A stretch of 64,000 nucleotides of DNA, taken from Molanna angustata (Eukaryota > Arthropoda > Insecta > Trichoptera > Molannidae). The position numbers and the translations under genes are program-made. This document shows, piece after piece, positions 9,986 through 21,499 of this stretch; within the stretch, counting starts at the first letter, position 1; the number at the start of each line of letters is the position of its first letter. The notes below the pieces were generated by a model. It saw nothing but the letters and a program-made list of their open reading frames with translations, made no database searches and had not been told where the DNA came from. The DNA lies in the NCBI GenBank assembly GCA_963576475.1, contig OY754972.1:16172506-16236505 (forward strand). The letters are read 5' to 3'.

Positions 9986-11485
9986 GTTTACAAGTTGTTA
10001 TGATCACTTCAAAATGGGCGGCCGGTTCTTCTTTTTACCGATCACATAAATTAACCCGCGCTTTGTACAAAAAAACATGGAGTCAATAGGTATCAAACAA
10101 AAATTATATATTTACGAAATATTTTTTTTTTATTCTTGACACAAATTCATCGCCTCATCAACATTCATACATCATCTTATACATGTTCGGATAGTTACTT
10201 GGTTCCTGTAATTATAATTATGATATTATTTTTATTTCTAATCCTATAATTCCAAACGGCAGCAATTCTACCCAATCTCTTAACCCAACTTGAATCTAAA
10301 ATTATATTACTATACTTTATTACACAATTAATAATTAGGTAATCTTAAATAGACGTATATATTCATACAAAACAGATTTAATAATAAAATCTTATAATAC
10401 ACAAATATTATTCTGAAGCCTATCACCGTGAGATAAACACTTCGTCTTCACTCTTACGCTCAAAATATTGTTCAGAGAGTAAAAAAATAGAGTTGCTTTT
10501 AAGAAAAAAAAGGTTACGGACGAGGAAGATACACAACAACAGCAGCTGCATACTCGATTCAGACAATCTCAGACCACACAAAGCTAGAGCACCAACACAC
10601 CGACAGACCCACACACACACCACAGCACCCAAAGACGAAACACGTATAATGGGATCGAATAAGACACCTATACCTGAGAGCGTCTGACGCAGACCACGAA
10701 ACGCATCGAAGATTCGGTAAACTTTATAGAAAAAAAAAACTGGAGTAAACTCACCAACACAAGCCGAGAAGACAAGGTGCACTGAGGCAATGTGAAGCAA
10801 TACCAACACAAACAGGGATCCGTGTATCGAAAATCGTAACAACATCATCAAAAGTAGGTAAAAATCTACGAAATGCACGACGGGTGTGTGATACAATACT
10901 TCTTCAAGTTTATTCATCCCAATAGGTACATACAATATTTAATAATAATAATATTATACCGCCTTCGACGCAGACAGTCTCGAAGATCGTAATCTCTGTA
11001 ATAATTATTGTCGATGATAATGATAGGTAACATGTTCGAATTAAAATAGTATTTAGGGATCTATTCAGTTGTCTGTCAGATTTTAGGACGCTCCGGTATT
11101 AATTTTGTTGTTATTTATTCCCAGGCTGAGCACTATCATAAGGTAACTCTAATGTTTCCCCTTTACTTCCTGTCCACTCTCTGCCTCTTTTTGGATTCTT
11201 TATAGGATATAAAAATAAAAATAAAATAACATGTACCTACTTTTTTATCAAATGATGAAGGCAGATATTGGAGTTTTAAAAATTGAAATGTTCTCTTAAG
11301 GTTGCAAATTAGACTAAGCTGTTGCATTCAATAAATATAATAAATGAATAAATGTTAACTAAGACTCCAATATTAACCCCAGACTCACATTTAGTAACAG
11401 AGCATTTTTGTCTTATGAAGAAGTGTCCATAGGAAAAAAATCACATTTATACTATTAGAATAGTTATAGATGTGAAAAGTTAGAA
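9986..11485. other. Unassigned; CA-rich stretch 10480-10720
   Basis: 10480-10720 is unusually CA- and CpG-rich for the window (for example a ca-repeat near 10607-10620) and resembles an insect 5' UTR in composition. The opposite strand carries a 170-codon hydrophobic ORF that looks like a by-product of this composition. A possible 18-nt microexon lies at 11125-11142. Nothing can be named. Confidence 0.3.
11125..11142 (+). other. Possible 18-nt microexon (very weak)
   Basis: A strong acceptor (ttgttgttatttattcccag) and an AAG|gtaact donor bracket six codons reading AEHYHK. Both splice sites look good, but so short a match can arise by chance. Confidence 0.12.
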
Positions 11486-11644
11486 TACTATGGATGTGAA
11501 ACATGGACACTTACTGCCAGATCTGCTGAAATGCTGGACACATTTGAGAGACGAGTGCTTCGCAAAATCTTAGGGCCAGTGTCTGCGCCTGGAGGATTAG
11601 ATGTAATAATGAACTTTATCAGATCTATAAGACTCCCACACTAA
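11486..11644 (+). pseudogene. RTE-like LINE RT fragment (YGCETW block)
   Basis: 53 codons in one frame read YYGCETWTLTARSAEMLDTF and then ERRVLRKILGPV. This is the YG.ETW...FERR.LR.I.G block that follows the RT palm in RTE-like elements. It ends at TAA 11642-11644. Both ends are truncated. Confidence 0.7.
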
Positions 11645-11685
11645 GAAAACTGATAATCATAATTTTTTTTACTCGGAACTTACTT

Positions 11686-11877
11686 TCGGAACATATCCTT
11701 TGGGAATGTTGCCACCCAATGGTGTCCTCATATAGATCGGAGCTCCTCGTTGCTGTCCGTGGGCCTCTTCAAGGTCCCATTGGTCATGCGGATTTTGTGA
11801 TCTCGAAGAAAAATTATAAAGCTTTTAAGGTTTTCTGTCATAGATATGGTGCCTTACTTTTAGAAGATTCCCGTTAA
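11686..11877 (+). pseudogene. Jockey/R1-type LINE C-terminal relic
   Basis: Open for 64 codons, reading SEHILWECCHPMVSSYRSEL and later CHRYGALLLEDSR before TAA 11875-11877. The EH..WECP-like zinc-knuckle end and the short final helix resemble the end of jockey/R1 proteins. It is probably a separate insertion from the neighbouring RTE piece. Confidence 0.45.
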
Positions 11878-12029
11878 ATTAATTATTTCCAGAGATCTTG
11901 GTCACTTCTCTGATGGTCTGCATGTAGGGGGATCTGAGGTCATAGACAGTCCACGGGTGTGAATTTTCTGTTCGCACTCGTTGATTGTTTCTTTTTGCAC
12001 TATGGTGCCGAGATTGCTAATCTAGAGGG

Positions 12030-12145
12030 CTCCATGAGCTACTTTTCGTGCTATGCATTTTTTTTTGTCGTTCACTTAGCGTTCTGTGAAGGGGCCGATT
12101 ACAGTCCCCATAGGCAGAGCGGGTGGTGGTGGGAGTAGCGAAATT
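12030..12145 (-). repeat. Dispersed repeat B (GGGGACTG...GGCCCCTTC), copy 1
   Basis: The minus strand matches the plus strand at 51140-51250: tatggggactg, ggccccttc.cagaacgct, a gacaaa run, then gcac-gaa-agtagctc. A shorter related piece lies at 58936-58970. It is probably part of a LINE 3' region. Confidence 0.5.
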
Positions 12146-12659
12146 TTTTTTACTGCTATAATGTGTTTACTTATTACTTGTATTATACTATTGATAACTG
12201 ATTTGTTTGTTGACCTATGATTTGTTATTGGTTGCTCTATATATTTCTTTTATTGCTATGAAGTGTTAACTTATTTATTTGTTTATTGATTGCTTTCAAA
12301 TTGGGATATTTTTTCATTACTTACTATGAGTATAATTCTTCTTTTTTTAATTTCAATATTTCAATCATGTAGCTAGAAGTGGACTTGTTATTGAAATTGT
12401 GATAAAATTGTCCTTACTTAAAACAGGAATTACTCCTAGTTAGATAGACAAAGATTTATTGGAGGAACTAAAAAACATGGTACTTCCCAACAACTATTTT
12501 ATTTTATATTATTTTTATTTTATACACAGTAAATCATAAATTGCATGTTCAAAAAACCTTAGTTCCTGTATGTATTTTGTTATGGAAAATAAATAATAAT
12601 TAATATTAATATAATTATTATTTTCATCAACGGCTAAATAGCCTTTTACAAGTACATAC
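12146..12659. other. No gene recognised
   Basis: Very AT-rich; low-complexity tracts only. Confidence 0.4.
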
Positions 12660-12679
12660 AAAATAAAGTAGTATAAACA

Positions 12680-14280
12680 CGTTTATTTTATTTTATTTTA
12701 TTTTATATATTTCGGTAAACATACAGCAATACAAAACAAAAATCTTATACACATATAACCAAAAAATTAGCCAGCAAAGTTTACATAATATTACTATTAG
12801 CTCATGTACATTAAAAAAGATAAATCATAAGAACTGAAACTAAAAGTGTAAAAGAAAAAATTGAATGAGTTATGCTTGATTAATGGGAAAAGGAAAATGA
12901 GGACAGTAGGGGGGGGGGGGGGGCGCACGCACTACGATGACGCTCGAAGTAAAGAGTTTGTAATGGAAGTCCTAAAATTTAAAAACGTATTATGAAACAA
13001 ATCAATGTCGTTGAAACCGTTAAATGTATTACATGATCTGTGTATAAAAGAGTTCTGAGCATAGTTGGTATCGCAGCCGGGAGGTCTGAAGGTATGGGCA
13101 GTTCTTGTAAGCCTTATTGGTACATGTACGGCCAGTTTACTCAACAAGAGGCTCGAATCTGCAATATTGTTTGTAATCTTATATAAGAACATCATGTCGG
13201 TCAGTGTGCGTCGGTTCTCTAAAGAAATTAGTCCATGATATTTAGCGGATTGGGTTGAGCTGTTGAATGCCTGTCTTTCTCGAAAATCTAAATGTTTGAG
13301 AAGTTTATTTTGTAGCTTCTCTATCCTATCTATATAAGTTATGTATCGTGGGTTCCACACAACAGATGCGTATTCTAAACAGCTACGGACATAGGCGTAA
13401 TACAAAATCTTAATAGTTTTTGATGACTTAAAAGGTTTAGATACTCTTATGATAAAGTTCAATTGTTTGTATGCTTTTTCCATAATTTTATCTACGTGAC
13501 TTTTGAAAGTCATTTTTGAATCGAGTAACACTCCAAGGTCTCTTATTTCATGCTTTCTGCCAAGCGTTTTATTATTGATAGAGTAGTTTTCCAGAACAAC
13601 ATACTTAGAACGAGTAAAAGTGATAATGTTGCATTTATCAGTATTCAAAAACAAACTGTTTTTGGAGCAATATTCATATAAGCGGTTTAGGTCGGATTGT
13701 AAAGCTAGTGAATCATTTTGTGTACATATTTTTTAAAAAAATTTAATATCATCCGCATATACTATAAAATTAGAAGAGGAAAAACAATTTGAGATATCGT
13801 TTATATATAATATAAAGAGAATAGGACCCAAATGAGAGCCCTGAGGCACTCCTGAACTGCACGTCCTAAATTCTGACCTAAAATTATTTATTGTCACTGC
13901 TTGTAGCCTGTGTTTGATGTATGAGGTTAACCATCTTAGTAAATTTCCATGTATACCATAAACTTCAAGTTTGTGTATTAATATATCATGATTAATCTTA
14001 TCGAAAGCTTTCGAAAAGTCTGTATAGATTGCGTCAACACGCCCACCTGCTTTCATGGACGACAGTATATATTCTGTATATTCTAACATGTTAGTTTCCA
14101 CTGATCTCCCAGGGAAAAATCCATGTTGATTTGGTATAATGAATCGCTTAATTAAAGGTGTTATTTGCTCAACCACAATTCTTTCCATAAGTTTACTAAA
14201 TATAGAGAGCTTAGAAATTGGTCTATAGTTTTTTATATCATGTTTGTCGCCGGCCTTATAAATAGGCGTAACATAAGTTT
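12680..14280 (-). mobile_element. 5'-truncated CR1/jockey-group LINE, copy 1 of a stack
   Basis: On the minus strand: RT (14279-13733), C-terminal domain (13732-12932), and a 3' UTR with a 15-bp G-run (12909-12923 on plus), ending in a TTTTA-type tail at 12680-12706 (AAAAT units on minus). The 5' end stops inside the RT domain and abuts the 3' end of the next LINE at 14281. Confidence 0.8.
12932..14279 (-). pseudogene. LINE reverse transcriptase, single in-frame stop
   Basis: One frame runs through VTPIYKAGD, NYRPISKLSIFSKL, GFFPGRSVETNM, FSKAFDKINHDIL, GVPQGSHLGPILF and YADD, where a TAA (13733-13735) interrupts it. It resumes in the same frame with LALQSDLNRLYEYC, LFLNTDKCNIITF, DLGVLLDSKMTF and SCLEYASVVWNP. 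A single nonsense change broke the RT right after its catalytic loop. The endonuclease and the first RT motifs are missing through 5' truncation. Related to 14549-15589 and 31488-33300. Confidence 0.85.
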
Positions 14281-15589
14281 AATACATACATACAATAATA
14301 TTATAAAATAAAACAAAAAAAGATGTATAAATGTACGAAATATCTACCAGAACATTTTTTGCATATTATATCTAAACATTTTTTAAGAAACAAATATCAA
14401 AAACAAAAAGAAACAAAAATAGCATATATAAAGTAAATTCAAAAGTGTCATTAAAAAAGAATGAAACATAAAAACAGTTGAAAAATAAGCCATGAAACTA
14501 AATATAAATTCAAAATAAAAGAGTAATTGATAAAATAATAATAACATCTTATAGGGAAATAAAATTGACATTTTGCATCAAGAAATATTGATGCAATAAG
14601 TTTCTATATTTTGTCAATAACAAGTAATAAATATCGCCTAGACCAGAGTATGCATTACCCAAATAATGAAGCCGTGCTATTGGCGAGTAATATTGTTGCA
14701 GTGTACGTGTGTTAGAATAGTAAAAAGGTACCGTTTGCCTGTTAGAACGATTTGGCGCATGGTATGTAATTTGTTCAATAAGAGCAGGGCTGTCAAAACT
14801 CGAATGTACCATTTTGTGTAATGTAATTAAATCAAAAATTATTCTACGGTCAGATAACTTTGTTAAATTAGTCCAATGCATAGTGAGATTATAATCCATT
14901 AGTTCCCTGGGTATGTTCATTTTAAAATTTATATACCTAAGAAATTTGCGTTGTACTTTTTCAATTAGTTGAACTTGATTATTATAATATGGTGACCAAA
15001 TTGTTGAATTGTATTCCAAAATGCTCCTTACAAGTGATATGTATAACAAGCGAATACTATATGTATCTGTAAACTTTTTTGTGATACGTATTATAAACCC
15101 TAAGATCTTTACAGCTCTGTTTACTATGTTAGTAATATGACAAGTAAAAGAATGTTTCGAATCAAAAATGACACCTAAATCGTTTATTTCATCTACTGAA
15201 GTTAATTGTATCAAGTCTATATCATAATCATAAACCAGGGGATTTTTTATTTTATAAAACCTTATTACTTGACACTTATTTGCATTGAGAGAAAGTTTGT
15301 TACACTGACACCATTCAAATAGCTTGTTCAAATTTTCCTGCAATATAAGGCAATCATCATGACTTTTTATTCTTTTAAATATCTTGAAATCATCCGCAAA
15401 TATTACATATTCTACCCCTGAAAATATATCGACAATATCATTTATAAATAATATAAACAAAACCGGTCCCAAATGAGAGCCCTGTGGTACACCACTTGTA
15501 GCTGTAAAAGCCACAGAGTGTACATCATTTAATTTTATAAATAGCTTTCTTTTAGATAAATAACTCTCGACCCATCTCAAAAAAATGTT
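14281..15589 (-). mobile_element. 5'-truncated CR1/jockey-group LINE, copy 2 of the stack
   Basis: A 344-codon open frame (15580-14549) is followed by an AT-rich 3' UTR ending in gtatgtatgtatt (minus strand) next to 14280. The 5' end at about 15589 abuts a Helentron-like fragment that starts at a point inside that element, so the junction is a break or an insertion boundary. Confidence 0.75.
14549..15580 (-). pseudogene. LINE RT C-terminal half, uninterrupted
   Basis: It starts inside RT with RWVESYLSKRKLFIKL, then GVPQGSHLGPVLFILFINDI, FADDFKIF, LSLNANKCQVIRF, DLGVIFDSKHSF, RSILEYNSTIWSPYY and VQRKFLRYI, and ends at a normal C-terminus. No stop or frameshift. It differs clearly in sequence from 12932-14279, so it is another family of the same group, not a duplicate. 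Confidence 0.8.
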
Positions 15590-16295
15590 ATAAGCCTACA
15601 AAACTTTTATACTCAGAAGTGTGAATTTTTGTTTCAGTCAGGGGTTATCAACTTTTGAAATTTTGGTTTATTTTTCCATATATCTCAGAAACCATAAAAG
15701 CTAGAACGCTGAAATTTGTTATAAACATAGACAAATACAAAATCTCAAATTAGTTTTTAAAAAAAAATCCAGGGTTTCTCAAACATTTTTCATTAAGAAA
15801 AATATTTTTTTTATGATAAATTTATGAGTTGAACTGCCTATATTTCCAGATTTTTTAAAAATATCAAAAAATGCCGAAACACCCCAACTAGACAATTTAA
15901 TTTTATATAAAAAATATTAACAATGATTAGCACATCTCAATTTTTTTTTAATAAATTTTATAAAAATTGAATTTAGTGACGACATTGCTTCATACAATTT
16001 GTATGGCAATCGCCTATACACAATATCTAAGAAGACTTAATTGTTTGATACTAATCTCCAAACATACATACATACCATCATTCTGTTTTCATATTCTGGG
16101 TAGGATCAAAGGACTGACCTCCATTCTATCCTTTCTTGACATACATACATATGTAGGTACATGTGTTGTATAGAAAATCAAATATCTTAAAATATTAAAT
16201 AATTTGTATTTATGGGATTATAGTTTGGTACTTATTCTTCAACTATACATACTATCGCTATCGGCAGTTGGATCTCATGTGTTACATGCAACTAG
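15590..16295 (+). mobile_element. Helentron/HINE-like element, 3' fragment
   Basis: Highly similar to 44724-45419. It ends with atcggcagttgga (subterminal repeat), then catgtgttacatg (stem-loop) and caactag followed by T. The 5' part, including the other subterminal repeat, is missing. A short ORF it contains is shared with the other copy but is not credible as a gene. Confidence 0.65.
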
Positions 16296-16690
16296 TGATA
16301 GGTAAAGTTAAGATACCTCCTTTTGTTAATTCCGTGTGAAATATATTAAGCTAGCTATATTATACTTGGTTAAATGAAGGTTTGTGCTGTGTCTAGATAG
16401 GTAGGTATAGCGTGCAGTGTGAACAATCGATTTCGTGCCATTTAATTTTCGTTTCGATTCCGCTAAATATATTTTCGGGTTATTGATCTTGGGTTTTCCC
16501 GCCTCGAACAATGAATATTGTTAAACCGTCGTATTGTCGTGTCAATTTTTGACATAATAATATCGTACTTATGTAGGTACCTACCAATGTATATTGTAAA
16601 ATTCAATAATAATGTTCAATATTTTTTTTTTGGTATGTTATAATTATGTGTTAGACATAAATGGGTTACATAAGTAAAGACTGAGTCAGT
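16296..16690. other. No gene recognised
   Basis: AT-rich; nothing supported. Confidence 0.4.
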
Positions 16691-16699
16691 TAAAATGAA

Positions 16700-16916
16700 T
16701 GTAAAGCTATTCCGACACAAGCACTGCTTAGTGGAATAGTTCTTATCCACTGGATGTTGGTACTGATAGATTGTATTCATTTTGTCAGTGCCAACATATT
16801 ATACTAAATTGTCAATTTTTCATAATTTTTGTTGTGCTATGTTTCACTGTTGTATTGTTGTAATTTTTTTTTTGTATGGTTATTGTGGATTTAAATAAAT
16901 AAATAAATAAATAAAA
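16700..16916 (+). mobile_element. LINE 3' UTR relic with (AAAT)n tail
   Basis: A non-coding stretch ends in five or more taaa units at 16892-16915, a plus-strand retroposon 3' end. The coding part is absent. Confidence 0.4.
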
Positions 16917-17265
16917 TGTATTCACCTGCGAACAGTATCTAACAGGTCAATAGAAATATAACCTATTTTTGTATATTTTGGCGAGTAGGTAAAATTTTTA
17001 CCCAAGTTTAGATGGAAGGACGAAGTGAAAAGGGATTCTAGGAAGTTTCTCCTGGCGCCTTATTCCCATTCACGTGTAATATTTTGCGATTAGTTTCGCT
17101 AAAGTTAAAGCTAAGTGAAAGTTACGTATCAGGAGCTGTCATTCATAACTATAATCTGTGAAACGATCGAATGTGTGTACCTACGCATCGCATTATGTCT
17201 TTACACAAAACTTAACACCACCTCAAACATTGCGAGTAAATTCACCTGTCGAATGTCTTCTTCTT

Positions 17266-17720
17266 TCAGCCCCTTTCACTCCACTGCTGGATAAAGGCCT
17301 CTTGCTGAGTTTTCCACTTCTCTCTGTCCTGGGCGCTCTGTTTCCACCCATGTCCCACCAGTTCGACAATGTCATCAGTCCATCTCCTCTGTGGTCTCCC
17401 TACACCCCTTCTATTATGATAGGGTCTCCAATTCAGAATTTTGGGGGTCCATCTATCATCTCTCTGTCTTGCCACATGACCTGCCCATTGCCACTTCAGC
17501 CTTCCCACTCTTTCTGCAATGTCGGTGACCTTTGACCGGCGTCTTATTTCCTCGTTTCTTATTCGGTCTCTCAAGGATACGCCTAACATTTGTCTCTCCA
17601 TTGCTCGTTGAGTACACTAAAGTCTGTGGAGGCTTCTGGCAGTAAGTGACATGGTTTCGAGACCGTATGTTGTCACTGGCAAAACACAAGAATTGTACAG
17701 TTTGGCTTTTAGGTTATTCG
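17266..17720 (-). pseudogene. RTE-like LINE C-terminal domain
   Basis: Minus strand: KLYNSCVLPVTTYGLETMSL, a frameshift near 17610-17620, then AMERQMLGVSLRDRIRNEEI and WQWAGHVARQRDDRWTPKIL, GRPQRRWTDDIVE and QSAQDREKW. This is the ERQMLG...GH.AR...GRP..RW.DD block of RTE-like elements, a form especially frequent in lepidopteran genomes. It ends near the window-wide motif cccctttccactgctggat (plus strand). A second copy of the last 150 bp is at 27785-27935. Confidence 0.75.
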
Positions 17721-17904
17721 GAATAGTAGGTATTTCCCTCCAATCAGAATACCGCGTTACGAACGGCGAACGGTGGTTTTCTCGATAAGTATAATGCGCG
17801 GAAGTTTACGCGGGCTAGTGTCCGCGGAAAACATAATAGCTATCTGGTATAAGACTCATGTATAAAACTTGTGTATATTGCCGCAATAAAAGAACCGAAA
17901 TAGG

Positions 17905-18012
17905 CCCGCAGGTGGTAAGTTGGAAGACTTCGGCAGAGGACAGGATAAATTGGAAACTTGCAGGATGCCAAGGCTCGATATGGGATGTAGCGCCATCGGA
18001 GAGAGAGAGAGG
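17905..18012 (+). mobile_element. RTE-like LINE 3' tail
   Basis: Reads WKTSAEDRINWK, then shares gccaaggctcgatatggg, gccatcg and a GA-run with the tail at 29201-29343 (other strand). No RT part is left. Confidence 0.5.
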
Positions 18013-18457
18013 AGGGGTAGAATTTTCACTTGTCCCAGTGATTAGAGTGATGAATAGCGTGTCAGGCAATTCTACTGAAACGGTTTCTATGGGAGTCGGC
18101 AATAATTTAGATAATTTTCGAATGAGACCGGGTTAGTTTGCACATCTATCTCCAATTAAACATACGTATATGGGAAAATCTGTATGAATCGACTCTCCAA
18201 AGTTGATTGCACTAGGATCTGGTAAAGTTCATTTCGTGAATAATATTGATGTATTGTTTCGAGACGAAAAGATGGCGATCACATGCCAAAAGTTCATGCC
18301 AGCAGACTTTCTTTCGGAATTCGATTCTAATTTCAATCTCAATCTACGCATAGAACTGTGAATATAGTGAATAATAAATTCATTGTCGAATGAGTGAATT
18401 TCTTTCATTTATATAATGTTTTCAGTTGCAGTTTGATGCTCTACGCAATAAATTATG

Positions 18458-18565
18458 GAAGTTGGTGTTTAATAATAATTGCAAATATTTGTCTTACTTC
18501 AGACAAATTCAGAAGTTGGTGTTTAATAATAATCGCAAATATTTGTCTTACTTCAGACAAATAAT
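18458..18565 (+). repeat. Tandem duplication, period 54 bp, two copies
   Basis: gaagttggtgtttaataata starts at 18458 and again at 18512. The copies differ at only a few positions. Each contains an inverted pair atttgtct/agacaaat that can form an 8-bp stem. Confidence 0.85.
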
Positions 18566-21176
18566 TAAATAGTCTTACAAATAATACCAGATAAATACAT
18601 ACTATCCCCATAGAACCTACGTTTGTAATAAGAATTTTTTTTCTTCATTCGAATAATCTGCTCGATACTGCAGTAAATACATGACAACCTATATATTTAT
18701 TATGTTATTCCGAAACGCCCGTCAAACTCCTGTATTCGAAATGAATATATCTGACGGTCACCAAATCAATTAATACCATGTTTATTCATGACTATGTTGA
18801 AAACAATTATTATCGGAGTAGTTCGGTACATAAACAGGAATAATTGTAAAAATGCAAATATAAATATGTACTTGGGTTATGTGTTGATATATATTAAACA
18901 CGTGTCCGTTGGGTGAACTCAATACCTTCACGTAATGTGAACTTAAGGTCATTAGTTCAATAAAAAACTTGTATTTATATGTAAATATATCAAATATAAA
19001 TAATTGTTCAGGTACATAATGAATGACAATTACAGGCAGCCAATCAAATTAAATTGTATATTAAATTACCCAACAAAATATGAAGATCAACAGTGCAATC
19101 AGGACGAAATTACTGTTATAATAGGGGGATATTTCTCCTCAATGACCTGCCCTATTGCATAAGAGAATTGAAAGTCATAACATTAAACAAAAGGTCAAAA
19201 ATTTGGAAAAACATGATCCTATTATAAGTCGAATTTTTCTTGTGTGTAATGTGTTCTCTCGAATACAAGTTTTCAACTCTATCGAGAGAGTAACAACGTA
19301 TAGTCATTTCGTTCTTTTTTGTTATTAAGTTGCTATATTTAGTATCAAAATCATCATCGTCATCATCAGTGTCGTCTTCCTCATTGCTATGAGCCTTGAC
19401 CAGCCTCTCTTTTCGTCATCATTATGACGATGTGTTGAAGTCCTCCATTTCTCCCGATGTACTAAGAGGCAGCCGGAATCAGCAAGGTCACTCATAAAGT
19501 TGTTTTGATTAGAATCAGACTCGAGAAATCTTTATCATTGAAATTAATTAATATATTGTATTAAATTGTACAAAAAATAAAGAAAATTTTATACCAAACG
19601 TTGATCATAACGAATCTGTATGTTTGAATGTAGATTAAGATTATATGATGAAATTCGGATCATGCTTTGATTTATAAATTTTTGAGATTAAAACTAGATA
19701 AAATCTCATTCATATATGTATAAGAAGTGAGTAGCCCCATTGGTACGTCCATCTTATGGGGAATCACCCTCGACTGTAAGTAAATAAATTAATGTAAATA
19801 AAAAATAGCACTGCTAATTATCACATTTTTAGCAATTTAGTTAAAAAAATGTAAGTAATATTCCACGGCAAATATAAATTTAATTTTGAATCTGAGAAGG
19901 CTAGCTGTGTCTACTGAAAAAAATCTTGTTTTATTATTATATATATTTTTTAATTATTTCATTAATTTAATTTATGATTGTGAAAACTTCTACAGAGTTA
20001 ACCATAAAACTTTGAGACTACTTATTTCAAATTTATACGAGTCTGTACAAAGAAACAATGGAATACAAAAAAAGGTTTTTTGGGTAAATAAATGCATTTA
20101 TTTTCATTTCAAGCTCGATTTGGAATTTTAAGTTATATGAATCTGCTATGCAATTAAATTTCGAATAAAATTGGATTAAAAAAATGTACATTTTGTAGAA
20201 ATTGTCGATCTTCAATCCATAGTCGGTTTCCGTTTTATTAAGATTATTAAATAAATATAGCTTTTGTATTAAGAAAATTCTGATTTGTGATTTTCTGACT
20301 AAAAATCCTCATGTCACCATAAGATTCGCGTATGTATGTAATTTACTATGTGAAACTGTAAATAAATGTTATATGTATTAGGTAGTATAGTTAAATGATA
20401 GGTATATAAGTTTGATATAAATATAAAATAGGTAATATGTAACTATATTATATTATGGTAGGTATCGTTTGTTATTATCGCATTGGTTTTTCCTCAGTAT
20501 GCTGGCCGACTTATCGAAACACAAAACGTAAACAAACTTGTTTTGAAATCTATTTATAGATTCTGTGCCGTAATTACTCTTACAAAACACTTCTCACAGC
20601 TAACCGATAAATTAATTTGCACTTTCGAAAGTCGCCCGCTTTTGCCAAAATAAAACAACCTATTAAGTATCTCTCTTTCCATTTGATGGCTATGCCCAAA
20701 CAAGACAATCGTTCACGGCTGATATACCACTAATTATTTTCAGTATTATTAACCAATCGTAACCGTTTGTTATGCTGGATTTGAGAGTTTTAGACGGTTT
20801 GTGTTTTACAAGAAATTAGATTCAATTTCATTTTGACGTGTTTGAATACTGAGAGTTCCAAATTTACCTATCTAAAAAGAAACCTTTGTCATTATGGATA
20901 GAACAATCAATAATTGTGAGTCAAGTTGGCCACTTAAACTTCCTTTCCAGTTTGACATCATGTTTCCTCTTCCTTGATGCTGCTGCCTTTATAGCTACTT
21001 TTTTTTCTTCGTATTTTTAATTTAGGTGTAACCTCTATTTATTGTATATTTTTTTAAACCTTACGTTTTGCTTTTTCTTTTTGTTGCATGTTATTTATTG
21101 ATTTATTTTTAATTTTTATTTATGATACCTAATGAAAATTATGTGGCTTGTCTATCATGCCCTAATTCTTAGAAAA
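18566..21176. other. Gene-poor stretch, nothing recognised
   Basis: 2.6 kb of AT-rich DNA. A small (atc)n-rich patch near 19355-19375 and short ORFs without ATG starts are present, but no element, RNA gene or exon can be supported. Confidence 0.4.
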
Positions 21177-21499
21177 CTAGTTCTTAGATGACTAGAAGCT
21201 CAATGGAATTTAGGTATGTATATAATATATGAAGATTAAGTATCAAAATATTTATGTTCCCGTAGATTTTGTATATACTGCCATTCAAATTGTACGAAAC
21301 TCTCCGAATTATGAGTTCATCCATATACATTGCATTTACATTTATGCTACGAGGCCTAAAGTTGGTATTTTTTGACCTCAAAATTAATAAAATAGCATGA
21401 AAAATATACACCTGACCATCCAAATCTCGCGTTTCTTGGCTTAAAACTATGTCGATATGTTAAGGAAAATAAATTCATTTGAACAAATTGACAGTTGGA
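21177..21499 (-). mobile_element. Helentron/HINE-like element, short copy
   Basis: Minus strand starts tccaactgtcaatttgttc, as at 44266 and 52729, continues with aacatatcgaca and cgcgaga-like words, then joins the later part of the element (caatttgaatggcagtatat) and ends in aactagt. It looks like an internally deleted copy. Confidence 0.55.

Noticed and set aside
10423..10935. 170-codon hydrophobic ORF on minus
   Set aside because: It lies opposite a CA-rich stretch whose complement encodes hydrophobic residues in any frame; no domain, and the plus strand looks UTR-like.
15967..16173. 68-codon ORF matched by a similar 70-codon ORF at 45102-45314
   Set aside because: The similarity is explained by the shared Helentron-like repeat. 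The third copy does not keep the frame and neither ORF has a motif.
17158..17535. 125-codon ORF on plus
   Set aside because: Antisense shadow of the RTE-like fragment on minus, where the motifs are clear.
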